A stretch of 41,698 nucleotides of DNA, taken from positions 1 through 41,698 of the IMG/VR virus record IMGVR_UViG_3300048927_000267; one strand, written 5' to 3'. Position numbers and translations under genes: made by a program. Origin of the DNA: a virus. The notes beneath the pieces are model-generated. The model saw only the letters and a program-made list of their open reading frames with translations. It was not told the DNA's origin and ran no database searches. Shown in pieces: positions 1 to 8,445 of the stretch. The first letter of the stretch is position 1. The number at the start of each line of letters is the position of its first letter.

Positions 1-89
1 CCGCCGCGGCGCGATACCGGCGAAGGATGCCGAAGCGCCCTATGGTCGTTGACGCCACCTGGATCACCGGCTAAGCGCCATTTGACCCG
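1..89. other. Left chromosomal flank, upstream of the split tRNA-Gly
   Basis: Host DNA to the left of the prophage. No complete gene fits. Two frames read in from the window edge and stop at 52 and 74, so this could hold the last codons of a host gene, but neither tail is recognisable. In the uninfected chromosome this stretch would be the promoter side of the tRNA-Gly gene that the phage split. Confidence 0.5.
49..77 (+). promoter_or_regulatory. Possible promoter of the original tRNA-Gly gene
   Basis: TTGACG at 49-54 is one mismatch from the -35 consensus. It is followed 17 bp later by TAAGCG (72-77), a poor -10. Transcription would start near 84, a few bases before the tRNA 5' end at 91. 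The -10 is weak, so this is only a candidate. If real, after integration it fires into the prophage rather than into a whole tRNA. Confidence 0.25.
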
Positions 90-127
90 AGCGGGTGTAG
101 CTCAATGGTAGAGCAGCAGCTTCCCAA
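90..127 (+). repeat. attL: attL core: 5' half of tRNA-Gly
   Basis: Thirty-eight bases are identical to 41463-41500. They cover one base before the tRNA and the tRNA from its first base through the D-arm to the end of the anticodon loop (CCCAA). The sequences diverge immediately after, so this copy lacks the anticodon 3' strand, T-arm and acceptor 3' strand. It cannot make a tRNA and is the left prophage junction. Confidence 0.93.
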
Positions 128-169
128 TTTCCCGCGCTCATGAATTTTCAATCACTTACATAGCGCATC

Positions 170-207
170 AGTTCCAACATCGAACAATTTACGCACGCTG
201 TTGGAAC
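170..207. promoter_or_regulatory. Left attachment arm: inverted GTTCCAACA motifs
   Basis: GTTCCAACA at 171-179 and its inverse TGTTGGAAC at 199-207 lie 44-80 bp inside attL. The same motif occurs three times just inside attR (41388-41421). In the circular phage these copies would flank the core on both sides, the arrangement expected for arm-type integrase or excisionase sites. Assignment to integrase is inference. No gene is seen in 128-260. Confidence 0.5.
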
Positions 208-260
208 GCTCCAGATGCGCATTTCCAGGTTGTTAAGCTTTCGGGACCAACTCCGTCGCG

Positions 261-872
261 ATGAAAAATTCCGCATTGATCCAAGCTGCTGACAGACTTC
301 GTCGGGCAGAAAATGCAGCACAGGCATTGGCATCAGCACAGTCTTACCAGCAGGCGGAAGATGCCTGGAGCACGTTCCTGTTGAACGCCAACGCGATCTA
401 TTCGAAGCTCGAGCAAGGCGCCAAAGGACATGGATCCAGTGAGGCATGGTTCGGCCGGATGAAGAGGGAGCGAAAGAAGGATCCTCTTCTGTCTTACCTG
501 CACTTTGCACGCAATTCAGACGAGCATGGCATCTTGCGGGTAACGGAGACCGTGCCTGGGAGCGCCACCCAATTGATCAAACCGGGCTTCGGCGAACGAC
601 ATATGATCACGCTGACACCTGCCGATCGTTTTGGGAACCCAACCGGCGAACCGGTGCCTGGGATCATGTGCGGACCCCGGCTTAAATGCGTCGCAGCCCA
701 TGATGATCGTTATGGCGATTTCAGAGATCCGCCCGAAACGCATCGTGGCGAAAGGATTGTTTGCCCCAGAAGCGGCGTCGCCGGAGGCGATTATCCCGAC
801 ATTCTTGCAGACCTAGCTGTCGGCTACCTCAGTCAGCTGGTTGCTGACGCTCGCGCGCTTCAATCTGCATAG
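261..872 (+). CDS. Unknown protein next to attL, possible cargo gene
   Basis: A 203-residue soluble protein with no signal peptide or membrane segment. The N-terminal third is helical and alanine-rich. A central segment around residues 55-95 has the feel of a conserved core (AWFGRMKRERKKDPLLSYLH, then ARNSDEHG). I do not recognise a family with confidence. It is the only rightward gene at the left end and is separated from all other rightward genes by the leftward late operon, which suits a gene expressed from the prophage rather than a virion gene. The start has no strong ribosome site. Its last 44 bases overlap the end of the convergent gene at 829-1017. Confidence 0.6.
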   Translation: MKNSALIQAADRLRRAENAAQALASAQSYQQAEDAWSTFLLNANAIYSKLEQGAKGHGSSEAWFGRMKRERKKDPLLSYLHFARNSDEHGILRVTETVPGSATQLIKPGFGERHMITLTPADRFGNPTGEPVPGIMCGPRLKCVAAHDDRYGDFRDPPETHRGERIVCPRSGVAGGDYPDILADLAVGYLSQLVADARALQSA

Positions 873-1017
873 CGACATAGATGCGCCGGACCAGGTCGCC
901 CATATCCGCGCCCAAAGGAAACCCCTTCGCTTCATCAATTCCGGCTTGCATCATTTCATCAGTAATAACGATCGGTGCAATTGCATCAGCGCCGTTGCCG
1001 GCAGACGTGCTCACCAT
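829..1017 (-). CDS. Small unknown protein at the end of the late operon
   Basis: A 62-residue acidic soluble protein (MVSTSAGNGADAIAPIVITD at the start, then a helical C-terminal half with LVRRIYVAMQIEA). I chose the ATG at 1017 because GGAG lies 8 bases upstream; a GTG at 1026 in the same frame would leave that ribosome site overlapping the start codon. It is the last leftward gene before attL, about 130 bp past the secreted protein gene. Function unknown. Its 3' end overlaps the rightward gene at 261-872 by 44 bp. Confidence 0.55.
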   Translation of the reverse strand: MVSTSAGNGADAIAPIVITDEMMQAGIDEAKGFPLGADMGDLVRRIYVAMQIEARERQQPAD

Positions 1018-1145
1018 GTTATTCACTCCATATATCCAAATTTGACGATCCCAGACTCACCAGGCGCGAAAGCGGGCCGGGAGGCTACCATAGTGCCTCC
1101 GCACCCCAGAACGCGCTCCACGGCCCGGAAATCGCATCGCATCGA

Positions 1146-1709
1146 TCAGCTGCCGGTATAGCCCTGCAGGTTGCAATAAACGCCGCCGGTAACCGCGGTC
1201 AGGGTGACGATCTCCGTCAATGTATTGGCGGTGCCGCGCAAGGGCGGCTCGAAATTGATCGTCGCCCCCGACAGATCCATTGCCGCCGTCTGCAGTCGGC
1301 CGCGCCAAAGCACAGTGCCGGCGGCTCCGTCCCTGATCGCCAGCTCGGTCGCGGCGCCGAGCGTGTCGTGCGAACATTGCATCGACATCACATAGTTGCG
1401 CACCGACGCCCCCGAAGCGGCCTTCACCGTCACGGCCGTCGCGCTGTTCACGATCCCCCCTGATGCCGCCGCATAGATCCATGAGCTCGCCGCCGGTGCA
1501 TTCTGCACGATCTGGGATCCATCCGTATCGACGCGCAACGCGCGGAGGGTGGCGGCGGGATCTTGTCCGGCGACCTGCACCGCGTTGATCGACGCGGGCT
1601 TGCCGATCGCGCCGTTCATCGAGCCACCTTGAGCGAAGGCTCCCACCGGCCGCAGAACAATCGCCATCATGGCGAGCAACAAAATCCCTGCGAATTTTAG
1701 CAATCTCAT
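1146..1709 (-). CDS. Secreted beta-rich protein after the spanins
   Basis: A 187-residue protein starting with a clear signal peptide (positive MRLLKF, hydrophobic core GILLLAMMAIVL, then AFAQ as cleavage region near residue 28). The mature part is rich in Ala, Thr, Val and Gly with alternating hydrophobics, suggesting beta structure; two cysteines occur, one mid-chain and one near the end. The start at 1709 overlaps the Rz1-like stop (ATGA) and has AAGGA five bases upstream. An in-frame extension upstream exists but only overlaps Rz1. Its place after the lysis genes could mean an envelope role or a minor structural protein; I cannot choose. Confidence 0.7.
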   Translation of the reverse strand: MRLLKFAGILLLAMMAIVLRPVGAFAQGGSMNGAIGKPASINAVQVAGQDPAATLRALRVDTDGSQIVQNAPAASSWIYAAASGGIVNSATAVTVKAASGASVRNYVMSMQCSHDTLGAATELAIRDGAAGTVLWRGRLQTAAMDLSGATINFEPPLRGTANTLTEIVTLTAVTGGVYCNLQGYTGS

Positions 1710-2065
1710 GATCCGTCCTTTCCCCAAAATTTCCACCACGGCCGAACCGCCCGCGCGAGGGCGGCGCGGTGCAGATCCTCGCACGTCTTCACCAGGCGAG
1801 CCGCGCCGCCCTTGTCGGCATTGGCGCTCTCGAGTTGTCCCGTCTGCTGGACGCCGAACACCTGCCAATCGCCAACGACATTGCCGGCAGGCAGCGGCGC
1901 GCCGGACGTTTCATTCAGCAGCCCGCTCGCATTCAGCAGCTCCGCACAGTGCGGCACATCCCGCGTCGCCACGGTAGCTGCGCATCCCGCACAGAGCCCG
2001 AAGCCCAGCATCGCGGGCAGCAGGCGTAATCTGGGCATCGCTGCCCGTCGCAGATCGGATCGCAT
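1706..2065 (-). CDS. Rz1-like outer-membrane spanin, nested in Rz
   Basis: A 119-residue protein with a basic N-terminus, a hydrophobic stretch (residues about 14-27) and a lipobox-like LCAGC, with Cys28 as candidate lipidation site. The first half of the gene lies inside the Rz-like frame (1911-2303) in another frame, the classic embedded Rz/Rz1 layout. A strong ribosome site (GGGAGG) sits 5 bases before the ATG at 2065. The end is rich in Trp and Lys (PWWKFWG). Spanins fuse inner and outer membranes in the last lysis step. It is long for an Rz1 and the lipobox is not canonical, so this rests mainly on gene layout. Confidence 0.65.
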   Translation of the reverse strand: MRSDLRRAAMPRLRLLPAMLGFGLCAGCAATVATRDVPHCAELLNASGLLNETSGAPLPAGNVVGDWQVFGVQQTGQLESANADKGGAARLVKTCEDLHRAALARAVRPWWKFWGKDGS

Positions 2066-2303
2066 CGATCCCTCCCTTCACATTGATGTGGATTTGCGCG
2101 CGCGCCTGGTCGACGGCCGATCGCTCACGCAGGGCAGCGACGCCCGCATCGGCCGCGGCGCTGGCCTGGCCGACATCGACCTTCGCCTGCGTCGCCTTGC
2201 CCTGTTGCCCACGCCAGACCAGCACACCCGCCAGCACCGCGCAGAGCAGCGCGAGCACGACGATGACGCCGAACACGCCCCATTTCTTCCAGTCGATAAT
2301 CAT
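1911..2303 (-). CDS. Rz-like inner-membrane spanin
   Basis: A 130-residue protein with a short cytoplasmic end, one membrane segment at about residues 9-30 (GVFGVIVVLALLCAVLAGVL) and a helical, charged periplasmic part (residues 35-95) fit for coiled-coil pairing. The C-terminal part overlaps the Rz1-like gene in another frame and is Cys/Ala/Arg-rich, probably shaped by that overlap. The start overlaps the holin stop (ATGA). Together with the nested lipoprotein gene this is read as a two-component spanin for disrupting the outer membrane after the endolysin has acted. Confidence 0.7.
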   Translation of the reverse strand: MIIDWKKWGVFGVIVVLALLCAVLAGVLVWRGQQGKATQAKVDVGQASAAADAGVAALRERSAVDQARAQIHINVKGGIDAIRSATGSDAQITPAARDAGLRALCGMRSYRGDAGCAALCGAAECERAAE

Positions 2304-2548
2304 GCCACCCCCTTTATCTTTTCGAGCGTCCGCACGCCGAAGGTGGCCCCGCTGTAAAGCAGCACCTGGACGAGATAGCCGTCCGCCAGCGGCGCCCCGA
2401 GAGCAGGCCCCCCGAGCAGCGCCCAGCCGACGCCGAAGGCGACCAGCCAGTCATGCGTCGGCCGAGCGAGACGGACATAGAGCTGGAATGCTTTCGTCTG
2501 CCGGACCTCATGATCCGGCGTGACGATCGCGGCCGCGACGTCGCTCAC
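2300..2548 (-). CDS. Holin-like membrane protein
   Basis: An 82-residue protein with a charged N-terminus, an RPTHDW motif and two or three hydrophobic segments (WLVAFGVGWALLGGPALG and GYLVQVLLYSGATFGV), ending in a short basic tail. The RPxxxW-then-membrane layout resembles the 3-TM holins described for gene-transfer-agent release. It starts at GTG 2548, overlapping the endolysin stop by four bases (GTGA), and ends overlapping the Rz start. Position between endolysin and spanins supports a pore-forming holin that times lysis. Which holin class it belongs to is uncertain. Confidence 0.7.
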   Translation of the reverse strand: MSDVAAAIVTPDHEVRQTKAFQLYVRLARPTHDWLVAFGVGWALLGGPALGAPLADGYLVQVLLYSGATFGVRTLEKIKGVA

Positions 2549-3021
2549 GCGACCAGCTCGAAATGAGGGCCATCGATGAAATCGGGACCGGGATGGCGCT
2601 GCGTATAGGCTTGCACCGCCTGGCGCATCGACACGTCCGTACCGGTGCCATAGTCTGCCAAGGTGCGATCCCAGACGCCTCCCCAGCGGATCCGCGATGC
2701 CACGCCCAGCCGCGTCGCCACCCGGTCGATCGCGCTCGCGATCTGGTAGAGCGGCTCCCATTCCCAACGGAAGGAACCGGCGATCCACGGTACCGCATCG
2801 AAGGCATGCGAAAATCCGTCCGCCTGTTTCAGATGCTTGCTCTTGAGCGTTTTCGTGACGCCGCGGCGTAGATATTCCCGCTGGCGCTCGGCACTGCGCA
2901 GCCCCTCATAGATGCCGAAATCATCGGCACTCTCGCCGATCGCCGCCGTCGCCACATCGCGCAGCACCGGATGACATCCCTGCAGGTTGAGCAGCGACTT
3001 TGCCCCGAATTGAAAGCTCAT
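2545..3021 (-). CDS. Endolysin, M15-type L,D-peptidase (VanY-like)
   Basis: A 158-residue zinc peptidase of the M15 family, which includes L-alanyl-D-glutamate endolysins such as that of phage T5 and cuts the peptide stems of peptidoglycan. Visible motifs: GLRSAERQ near residue 40, SKH with His63, a FDAVP segment with Asp75, WGG at 113-115 and the terminal GPHFE with His153. His63, Asp75 and His153 fit the zinc triad. The stretch between the first His and the Asp is longer than usual (12 residues), an apparent small insertion. There is no signal peptide, so export would need the adjacent holin. The start overlaps the upstream gene by ATGA. Confidence 0.88.
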   Translation of the reverse strand: MSFQFGAKSLLNLQGCHPVLRDVATAAIGESADDFGIYEGLRSAERQREYLRRGVTKTLKSKHLKQADGFSHAFDAVPWIAGSFRWEWEPLYQIASAIDRVATRLGVASRIRWGGVWDRTLADYGTGTDVSMRQAVQAYTQRHPGPDFIDGPHFELVA

Positions 3022-3347
3022 GGTTTCACCCCCGATGTTTGAAGACGCAATTCAACCTCGGCCAGGGCGCGCTGCAGATCCTGCCGCAGATCGCCCGGGC
3101 CATGAAGCATCAGCAGCGTTTCCAGCTGCCGCACGCGATCCGACAGCGCGTCGACATGCTCGGCGCACCGCTCCTCATTCTTGACGATCGTTTTTTTGAG
3201 GTCCGCGATCGTGTCGTCCTTGGCCTGGCCGAGGATCCCCCACATGAATTTGCCGATGACACCCCAAAAAGCAGTGCAGGCGACACACCCCGCCGCAAAG
3301 GCCATGGCGAGCATCCCACCTTGCTCGCCCGTATAATCAAGGCTCAT
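3018..3347 (-). CDS. Membrane-anchored coiled-coil protein of the lysis cassette
   Basis: A 109-residue protein with one hydrophobic stretch at about residues 11-33 (MLAMAFAAGCVACTAFWGVI) followed by a long charged helix (residues 40-100) with heptad-like leucines. It is the first gene of the lysis cassette, 41 bp after the tailspike, and its stop overlaps the endolysin start. Candidates are a second holin, an antiholin or a lysis accessory protein; the sequence does not decide. The frame is open far upstream, but the upstream part runs antiparallel inside the tailspike frame and lacks protein-like character, so I start at ATG 3347. Confidence 0.65.
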   Translation of the reverse strand: MSLDYTGEQGGMLAMAFAAGCVACTAFWGVIGKFMWGILGQAKDDTIADLKKTIVKNEERCAEHVDALSDRVRQLETLLMLHGPGDLRQDLQRALAEVELRLQTSGVKP

Positions 3348-3388
3348 CGCCGACGTCCCCCGATGCCGAATTGACCTGTCATGGATGG

Positions 3389-5860
3389 TTAGAAGCTGCG
3401 CCATGTCTCGACCCACACAGTGCCGCGCCGCTCGAATTCGATGCTCTGGCTTTCGGTGATGGAGACATTGGCCGCGCCCCGGCACGAAAGGCCGTCCGTC
3501 CCCGTTCCATGCTGGATGAAGAAGCCGCCCACGCCACCAATCAGGCGCAGGATCTTGCCTTCCACCGAAGGCCCTGTGATCGTCGCAAGGACTTCCGCAG
3601 CCGTCCGGGTGATGGAGAAGGTGTTGCCCACCCTTCCATTGATGCTGAACGTGGTGGCGCCGCCCAGCGCAACACCCTCGCGATATCCGCGGAAGCCGGG
3701 GCCCGTCCAATCGACGAACTGGTCATTGGCCAGCGCCGACGAGTAGAGCTTCCCGCTGATCGAACCCAACGGCACGAGATTGCGGATCCGCGGGATATTG
3801 GAAAAGCTCGAGCTTTCGTTTCGGACCAGGTTGGTGACCATCCCGTTCGAGACGTCGATATCGATGTCCCTGATCTTGGGCATCGTCGCGCCAGTCGACC
3901 GCAGCCAGATCGCATGGTTAGCTGCCCCAATCTTGTTGATTTCCTTGGCGGTGCCGTTGCGCAGCGTCGGGTTAACCGCGTTGGGGCCGCCGCTATAGAG
4001 AGGACCATAGGAACTATCGATCGTGAAATTCTTGATCGTGTTGTTGACGCCCTGGTCTAGGAATGTGCCCTGGAAGGCCCAGTTCGTCGTCCCGTCATCG
4101 CCCCAATTGTTGCCGCGACCATAGAAGCCGTCGACAACACATTCCTCGGCGCTCTCGGTCGGCCCCTTGTAGAGCGCGACGGCCGAGCCGAGGCAGTCGA
4201 TCGCACCGCAGGCCGTCATGATGACGCTGTTGCAGCGGGCGGAAAAGCCGACATGCATGCCGCCGATCGTCCAGAGGTCATGGAAGCGCTGGCCAAAGCC
4301 GAGCTGGTGCGTATCCCAGCCGGCCAGCTTCGCGTCCTGGTGCGTGCCATGGGCGACGACCGCGCCGACCGGGCGGCCCACCGTAAAGATGTAGCTCCCC
4401 CCATTGGTGTAACCGTGACGGATCCGGCGATAGCGCGAGCCGATCACGACCAGCCCGGTATTCAGGCCGCGCTCGGAAACGCCATAGCCATAGCCGCCGA
4501 ACCCGTCTGTCGCGGTGCCGTCGGACGCGGTCGCATTGCCGAAGTCATAGGCCTGGTGCCCCATGACAAGGGCATCGATGCAGCCTTCCAGGGCGATCCC
4601 GGCGCCGATGCTGTCGCGCATGCGGACATTATGGAACAGCGGCGCCAGGGCAAAGCGCGTGGTAATGACCTGGCGCGCTTCGGTCAGCGGGTCAGCGCCA
4701 CCGACCGGCGCCACCGATCGATCCATGAGGCAGGTAAAATCGCTGTAGACAAGCCCCTCTGTCAGCGTGACGGGGATGAGCTCTGGCAGATCCCCGATCA
4801 GATAATCGTCAGTCAGCGGCCCATAGAGCGTGATGGTGGCGCCCGAAATCGACTTGATCCGGACATATTCACCCTTGAGCTGCGGATCGAAATTGGGCGT
4901 GTCGTAATAGGCCTGGCTGGCGATGATCGCATAAGTATCAACTGCGAAATTCGCCGCATGAGCGACGTTCGACAGCGTGATCGTCGTGGAATGCAGTGGC
5001 GCGTTGTTGAGGTAATAGCCCTGCCGGACGGGCAGCGTGTAGCTGTTGGCGAATAGTGAGCCGGCCCCGACCTTCTTGAACACCGTTTCCCGGCCGACCC
5101 CGCGAAAGGTCGCACCAGGATTGATGAGCGAACCGGCAACCGTATAGGTTTCGCCAAGGCCATAGCAGCCAACGCCCTCAGAGCGAGCAGCCGCCAGGGC
5201 AGCGATAATGGCATCAGTGTCATCGATGGCAGGGCTGGCGCGGGCGCCGAAGTCGCGGAGGCACAGGCGGTCGCCCAGCTTTTCGCCGACATTGCGATCC
5301 GCGGAATAGCCGATCAGCGCAGCCCCGATCAGCCGGTTGGCCAGATCGGTGCGCAGGCCGGCGTCGGCCCCGGTGCCGCTGGACTGGATGGGCTGGCCGT
5401 CGGGGCCGAAGGCAAGGAACTTGCCGGCACGCGATGCCGCCGACGGCAGGACGTTCGACTGCTCGCCATCGGGAACCAGCAAGGCCCGCGCCGTCGTGTC
5501 GTCAATGCGATCGTCCTGTTCCTGGTCGATCATCATCGCGCGATCGAGCGCGCTTTCATGGCTGGCCGCGGGGAAGCGATCGGAGTTGGTATATTCCGCG
5601 ACCTGCGTGCGCAGGGTGCTGCGCCGGATCCGCAGGCGCGCACCCGCAACACTTGCCCCCAGCGTCAGGGCGCCGCCGCTATCAGTCCCGCCGCCCGTGA
5701 CAGAGAAATCGACATCCTCGGCGAGCGGCAGCACCGTTCCGTCGGCCAAAACACGGGTGACCGCCAAGGCACCGGACAGGAAGCGGAACGGCACCGCAAA
5801 GGTCAGCGTCACCCCATTTTCGAGATAATTGATATTGGACGGCAGCGATGCGACGGTCAT
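3389..5860 (-). CDS. Tailspike with pectate-lyase-type beta-helix
   Basis: An 823-residue protein. The first 170 or so residues (MTVASLPSNINYLENGVTLT onward) match the usual N-terminal particle-binding module of podovirus tail fibres and spikes. A DFGAR motif near residue 200, followed by DDTDAIIAALAAA, marks the start of a Pectate_lyase_3-type right-handed beta-helix. The Gly/Asn/Asp-rich body has repeated short beta motifs. Such spikes bind and often cleave surface polysaccharide of the host. It stands where T7 has gene 17. The stop lies 41 bp before the lysis cassette and the start overlaps the preceding virion gene by four bases. The catalytic site cannot be named from sequence alone. Confidence 0.85.
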   Translation of the reverse strand: MTVASLPSNINYLENGVTLTFAVPFRFLSGALAVTRVLADGTVLPLAEDVDFSVTGGGTDSGGALTLGASVAGARLRIRRSTLRTQVAEYTNSDRFPAASHESALDRAMMIDQEQDDRIDDTTARALLVPDGEQSNVLPSAASRAGKFLAFGPDGQPIQSSGTGADAGLRTDLANRLIGAALIGYSADRNVGEKLGDRLCLRDFGARASPAIDDTDAIIAALAAARSEGVGCYGLGETYTVAGSLINPGATFRGVGRETVFKKVGAGSLFANSYTLPVRQGYYLNNAPLHSTTITLSNVAHAANFAVDTYAIIASQAYYDTPNFDPQLKGEYVRIKSISGATITLYGPLTDDYLIGDLPELIPVTLTEGLVYSDFTCLMDRSVAPVGGADPLTEARQVITTRFALAPLFHNVRMRDSIGAGIALEGCIDALVMGHQAYDFGNATASDGTATDGFGGYGYGVSERGLNTGLVVIGSRYRRIRHGYTNGGSYIFTVGRPVGAVVAHGTHQDAKLAGWDTHQLGFGQRFHDLWTIGGMHVGFSARCNSVIMTACGAIDCLGSAVALYKGPTESAEECVVDGFYGRGNNWGDDGTTNWAFQGTFLDQGVNNTIKNFTIDSSYGPLYSGGPNAVNPTLRNGTAKEINKIGAANHAIWLRSTGATMPKIRDIDIDVSNGMVTNLVRNESSSFSNIPRIRNLVPLGSISGKLYSSALANDQFVDWTGPGFRGYREGVALGGATTFSINGRVGNTFSITRTAAEVLATITGPSVEGKILRLIGGVGGFFIQHGTGTDGLSCRGAANVSITESQSIEFERRGTVWVETWRSF

Positions 5861-8445
5861 TGCATGGTCTCCCCGAACATGTCTGTTAGGTCAGGGGCGC
5901 GATCCGGTGCCGTCTCACCGGGAGCCCAGAAATAGGGTTGGCCGAGCTTGGCGGCTGCACGTTCCGACCGGCTCCAGCTCAATGGGTAATTGGGGTCCGC
6001 CAGCTTCTGAAGCTGGTCGAACAGCAGCCGGTCGGCGACCAACTGCGAATACCAGATGTTTTGGCCTGGGATCATGTCGCGCCCTTGCCGATAGGCCTCC
6101 GCACCGATGTTCGTATCCACCTCTTTGCCATCAGCCATCTGATCGAATGCCTGCCCAGCGTTTCCACCGATCAGATTGATTGACGGGTCTACGATGCTAC
6201 CGATCGTCGGCCCCGCGGCATAACCCAGCACCGTGCCACCCGTGCGGCTGCGTCCGCCCAGCCCAGCCTGAATGAAATCGCCCGCCATTCCCGCGCCGCC
6301 GCCCTGCATGAACGCAGCGGCCCACGTGCGAGGATCATCCCACTTGGGAGGATCCTTTCCAGCAAGGATACCCTTGGCTGTCAGCACAGCCATGCCGCCT
6401 AACGTCAGGAACAGCGGCAACGTCAGGCCGTAGGCACTCCGGCTCATGCCGCCCCGTCCATAAAAGAACCGCTGCCAGTGCGTCATGAGTGCGATGACGG
6501 AGTAAGTTTTGAACTGAGTACCTGACCGCACCAGCTCGCCGATCACCGTGCCGCGCTCCACCGTCATTGCGCCGCCGAATGTTTCCACGGCGGTGGACGC
6601 ACGCAGGCTCTCGCCCGGAACGCCAAACCGCGTCTCGCTGTCGATCATCTCGCCGATCCGGACAGCGGCATCAAACGCGCGATCGGCATCGACGTCCGTG
6701 CGCGAAGCGACATCCCCGGCACGGATCATCTTCACGCCGTCCTGATCGGTGACGGGCGTATTACGGATCACGTCCCAGCCGTCCGCATCGATGCCATAGC
6801 GTTCGAACCGCAAGCGATCGGCATTGTCCAGTTTCGCCCAAGGCTTGGCCGCATGATCGGCAAAGTCCATCATGAAACTCAGACCGATCGCCTGCTTTGC
6901 GGCTTGCGTGTGGGGGGCAAGCAGCGATGCATCCATGACCGCGCTGGCGGCACGACGCGATGCTTCATGCAGGTTCAGGCGCATCGCCTCACCCTCGCGC
7001 CACATCTGCTCGGTCCGTACCGTCATCTCATTGAAAACCAAGCCAGCGTGTCGCGCCGCTGCCCGGCCGTCCGGCCCCGCCATCGCGCCAAAATAATTCC
7101 GCGTCATTTTCGCGACATCCAGCCCATTGAACTTGGCCGTCATGCTTCCGAAAACAGGATCACTTCCCAACGCCGAGATGGTGGCGCCACCCAACTTCGT
7201 CGCGACATTCCAGTTGCGCAGGCCTGAGAAGAACCGGGCAGTCCCACGGTTATCGGGCGACGGCATAGCCAACGCCCCGGTATACATGCGCCACATCCGG
7301 TCAGTCGTTTTAGCGGCCTTTGCGGCTTTTTTCTCCAGCTTCACCGCCTTGCCGCCTTTGGGCGTGGGCAGGGCATCCTGCCGGAGCACGTCGCCCAGCC
7401 ACCGCACCGTCAGCGCCGGATTGGGGCCAAGGATTTGCATCGCCGCTATCTCGCGGGTCATTCCGTCGATATGGCCGGTAATGGCCTCGAACGGACCACC
7501 CATGCCGAACCGCTCATTGTAGGCCAGCCAGTCGTCGGCAGATTTAAATTGCAGGAAACGATGGTCGGCCCGGCGGTTCGCCATCTTGCCCGATCCGCCG
7601 GGCATGCCGGGCGTGACCTTATCCAGCCCCTGGCTGGTGATCGTATCCCATACATCGTCCAGAACTTCGCTCAGCCGCTCGGCCGAAAAGGGCAGGCCGT
7701 TGTCATGATCGATCATCCGCTCCGCATCGAGCAGGGGAGTGATGAATTCTTTCCACGGGTCGCGCTTCGCCTTGGCGATGCTCAACGCGTCATGGCTTTG
7801 CGGCAGGCCCCAGCGATCCAGCTTGGCGATACTGCCGCCCGCCTCGTTGAACATCTGGCGCAGCCATTCGAATGTGTCGGTGACGGCCGCTGCAATGCCC
7901 TTCGCATCAGCGCTATCGACCTTCTCACCCTTCAAAGCGCGAACGACATCGGCCATATCCACGTCGCCACCCATCAGTCGGGACAGCTTGCCGCCCATGT
8001 CGCGGCTGAATTTATCCATGAACCCGCCCATGCGCTGCCACGCCATCTGGCCCAGCGAAGCGCGGCGATTGTCGATGTTGGAGATACCCGGTACCGCTTC
8101 GTGATGATCCAGCAGGGCGATGGCGAACTGCCCGGCCTTGCCATGGCGGCTGATCCTGTCAGCGATCGCGTTAGTCCGGGTCGGGTTCCTGACGTAGTCG
8201 GTCAGCTTTTCAAGGATATCCTGCTGTGTCCGGATTTGCAGCAGCTTCTGTCGCCGGTTATTGACCGCCTGAAATTCCAGCGCGTCCATCGCATCCCGCG
8301 AAGCCGCGTCGATCGCGCCGATCTCGCCCAGAACCTTCGCATGGGCGGAACGCAGCCGTTCATATTCGGCCTCGAACCGTTCCGCCCGCTTGGCGTCGAT
8401 GACGCCCTGTTCCTGCAATTGGGCCAGACATACGGCAAAGCTCAT
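5857..8445 (-). CDS. Large internal virion / DNA-ejection protein
   Basis: An 862-residue, largely helical protein with a strongly coiled N-terminus (residues 1-100), Ala- and Gly-rich middle, and a hydrophobic segment near residues 655-685 (YGLTLPLFLTLGGMAVLTAK) that could insert in a membrane. It lies between the transglycosylase-type virion protein and the tailspike, the place of the large core/ejection protein in T7-like phages. I infer that it is packed in the capsid core and helps move DNA into the host. It carries no enzymatic motif I can name. Start at ATG 8445, overlapping the small upstream gene by ATGA. Confidence 0.65.
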   Translation of the reverse strand: MSFAVCLAQLQEQGVIDAKRAERFEAEYERLRSAHAKVLGEIGAIDAASRDAMDALEFQAVNNRRQKLLQIRTQQDILEKLTDYVRNPTRTNAIADRISRHGKAGQFAIALLDHHEAVPGISNIDNRRASLGQMAWQRMGGFMDKFSRDMGGKLSRLMGGDVDMADVVRALKGEKVDSADAKGIAAAVTDTFEWLRQMFNEAGGSIAKLDRWGLPQSHDALSIAKAKRDPWKEFITPLLDAERMIDHDNGLPFSAERLSEVLDDVWDTITSQGLDKVTPGMPGGSGKMANRRADHRFLQFKSADDWLAYNERFGMGGPFEAITGHIDGMTREIAAMQILGPNPALTVRWLGDVLRQDALPTPKGGKAVKLEKKAAKAAKTTDRMWRMYTGALAMPSPDNRGTARFFSGLRNWNVATKLGGATISALGSDPVFGSMTAKFNGLDVAKMTRNYFGAMAGPDGRAAARHAGLVFNEMTVRTEQMWREGEAMRLNLHEASRRAASAVMDASLLAPHTQAAKQAIGLSFMMDFADHAAKPWAKLDNADRLRFERYGIDADGWDVIRNTPVTDQDGVKMIRAGDVASRTDVDADRAFDAAVRIGEMIDSETRFGVPGESLRASTAVETFGGAMTVERGTVIGELVRSGTQFKTYSVIALMTHWQRFFYGRGGMSRSAYGLTLPLFLTLGGMAVLTAKGILAGKDPPKWDDPRTWAAAFMQGGGAGMAGDFIQAGLGGRSRTGGTVLGYAAGPTIGSIVDPSINLIGGNAGQAFDQMADGKEVDTNIGAEAYRQGRDMIPGQNIWYSQLVADRLLFDQLQKLADPNYPLSWSRSERAAAKLGQPYFWAPGETAPDRAPDLTDMFGETMQ

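Noticed and set aside
171-185. LexA-type box at the left arm (GTTC-N7-GAAC)
   Set aside because: The alphaproteobacterial box is a direct repeat GTTC-N7-GTTC; this is an inverted form and is better explained as part of the att arm motif.
148-510. A 120-codon minus-strand frame near attL
   Set aside because: It lies opposite the more protein-like rightward gene at 261-872 and its translation is Arg/Ser/Trp-rich without a domain pattern.
1023-1142. A 39-codon minus-strand frame between the secreted protein and the 62-residue gene
   Set aside because: No ribosome site, and no recognisable features; its stop codon lies in the ribosome site of the next gene, which is suggestive but not enough.
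3389-5860. Diversity-generating retroelement acting on the tailspike
   Set aside because: A Bbp19-like gene recalls phage BPP-1, but I find no reverse transcriptase gene and no adenine-rich template/variable repeat pair.
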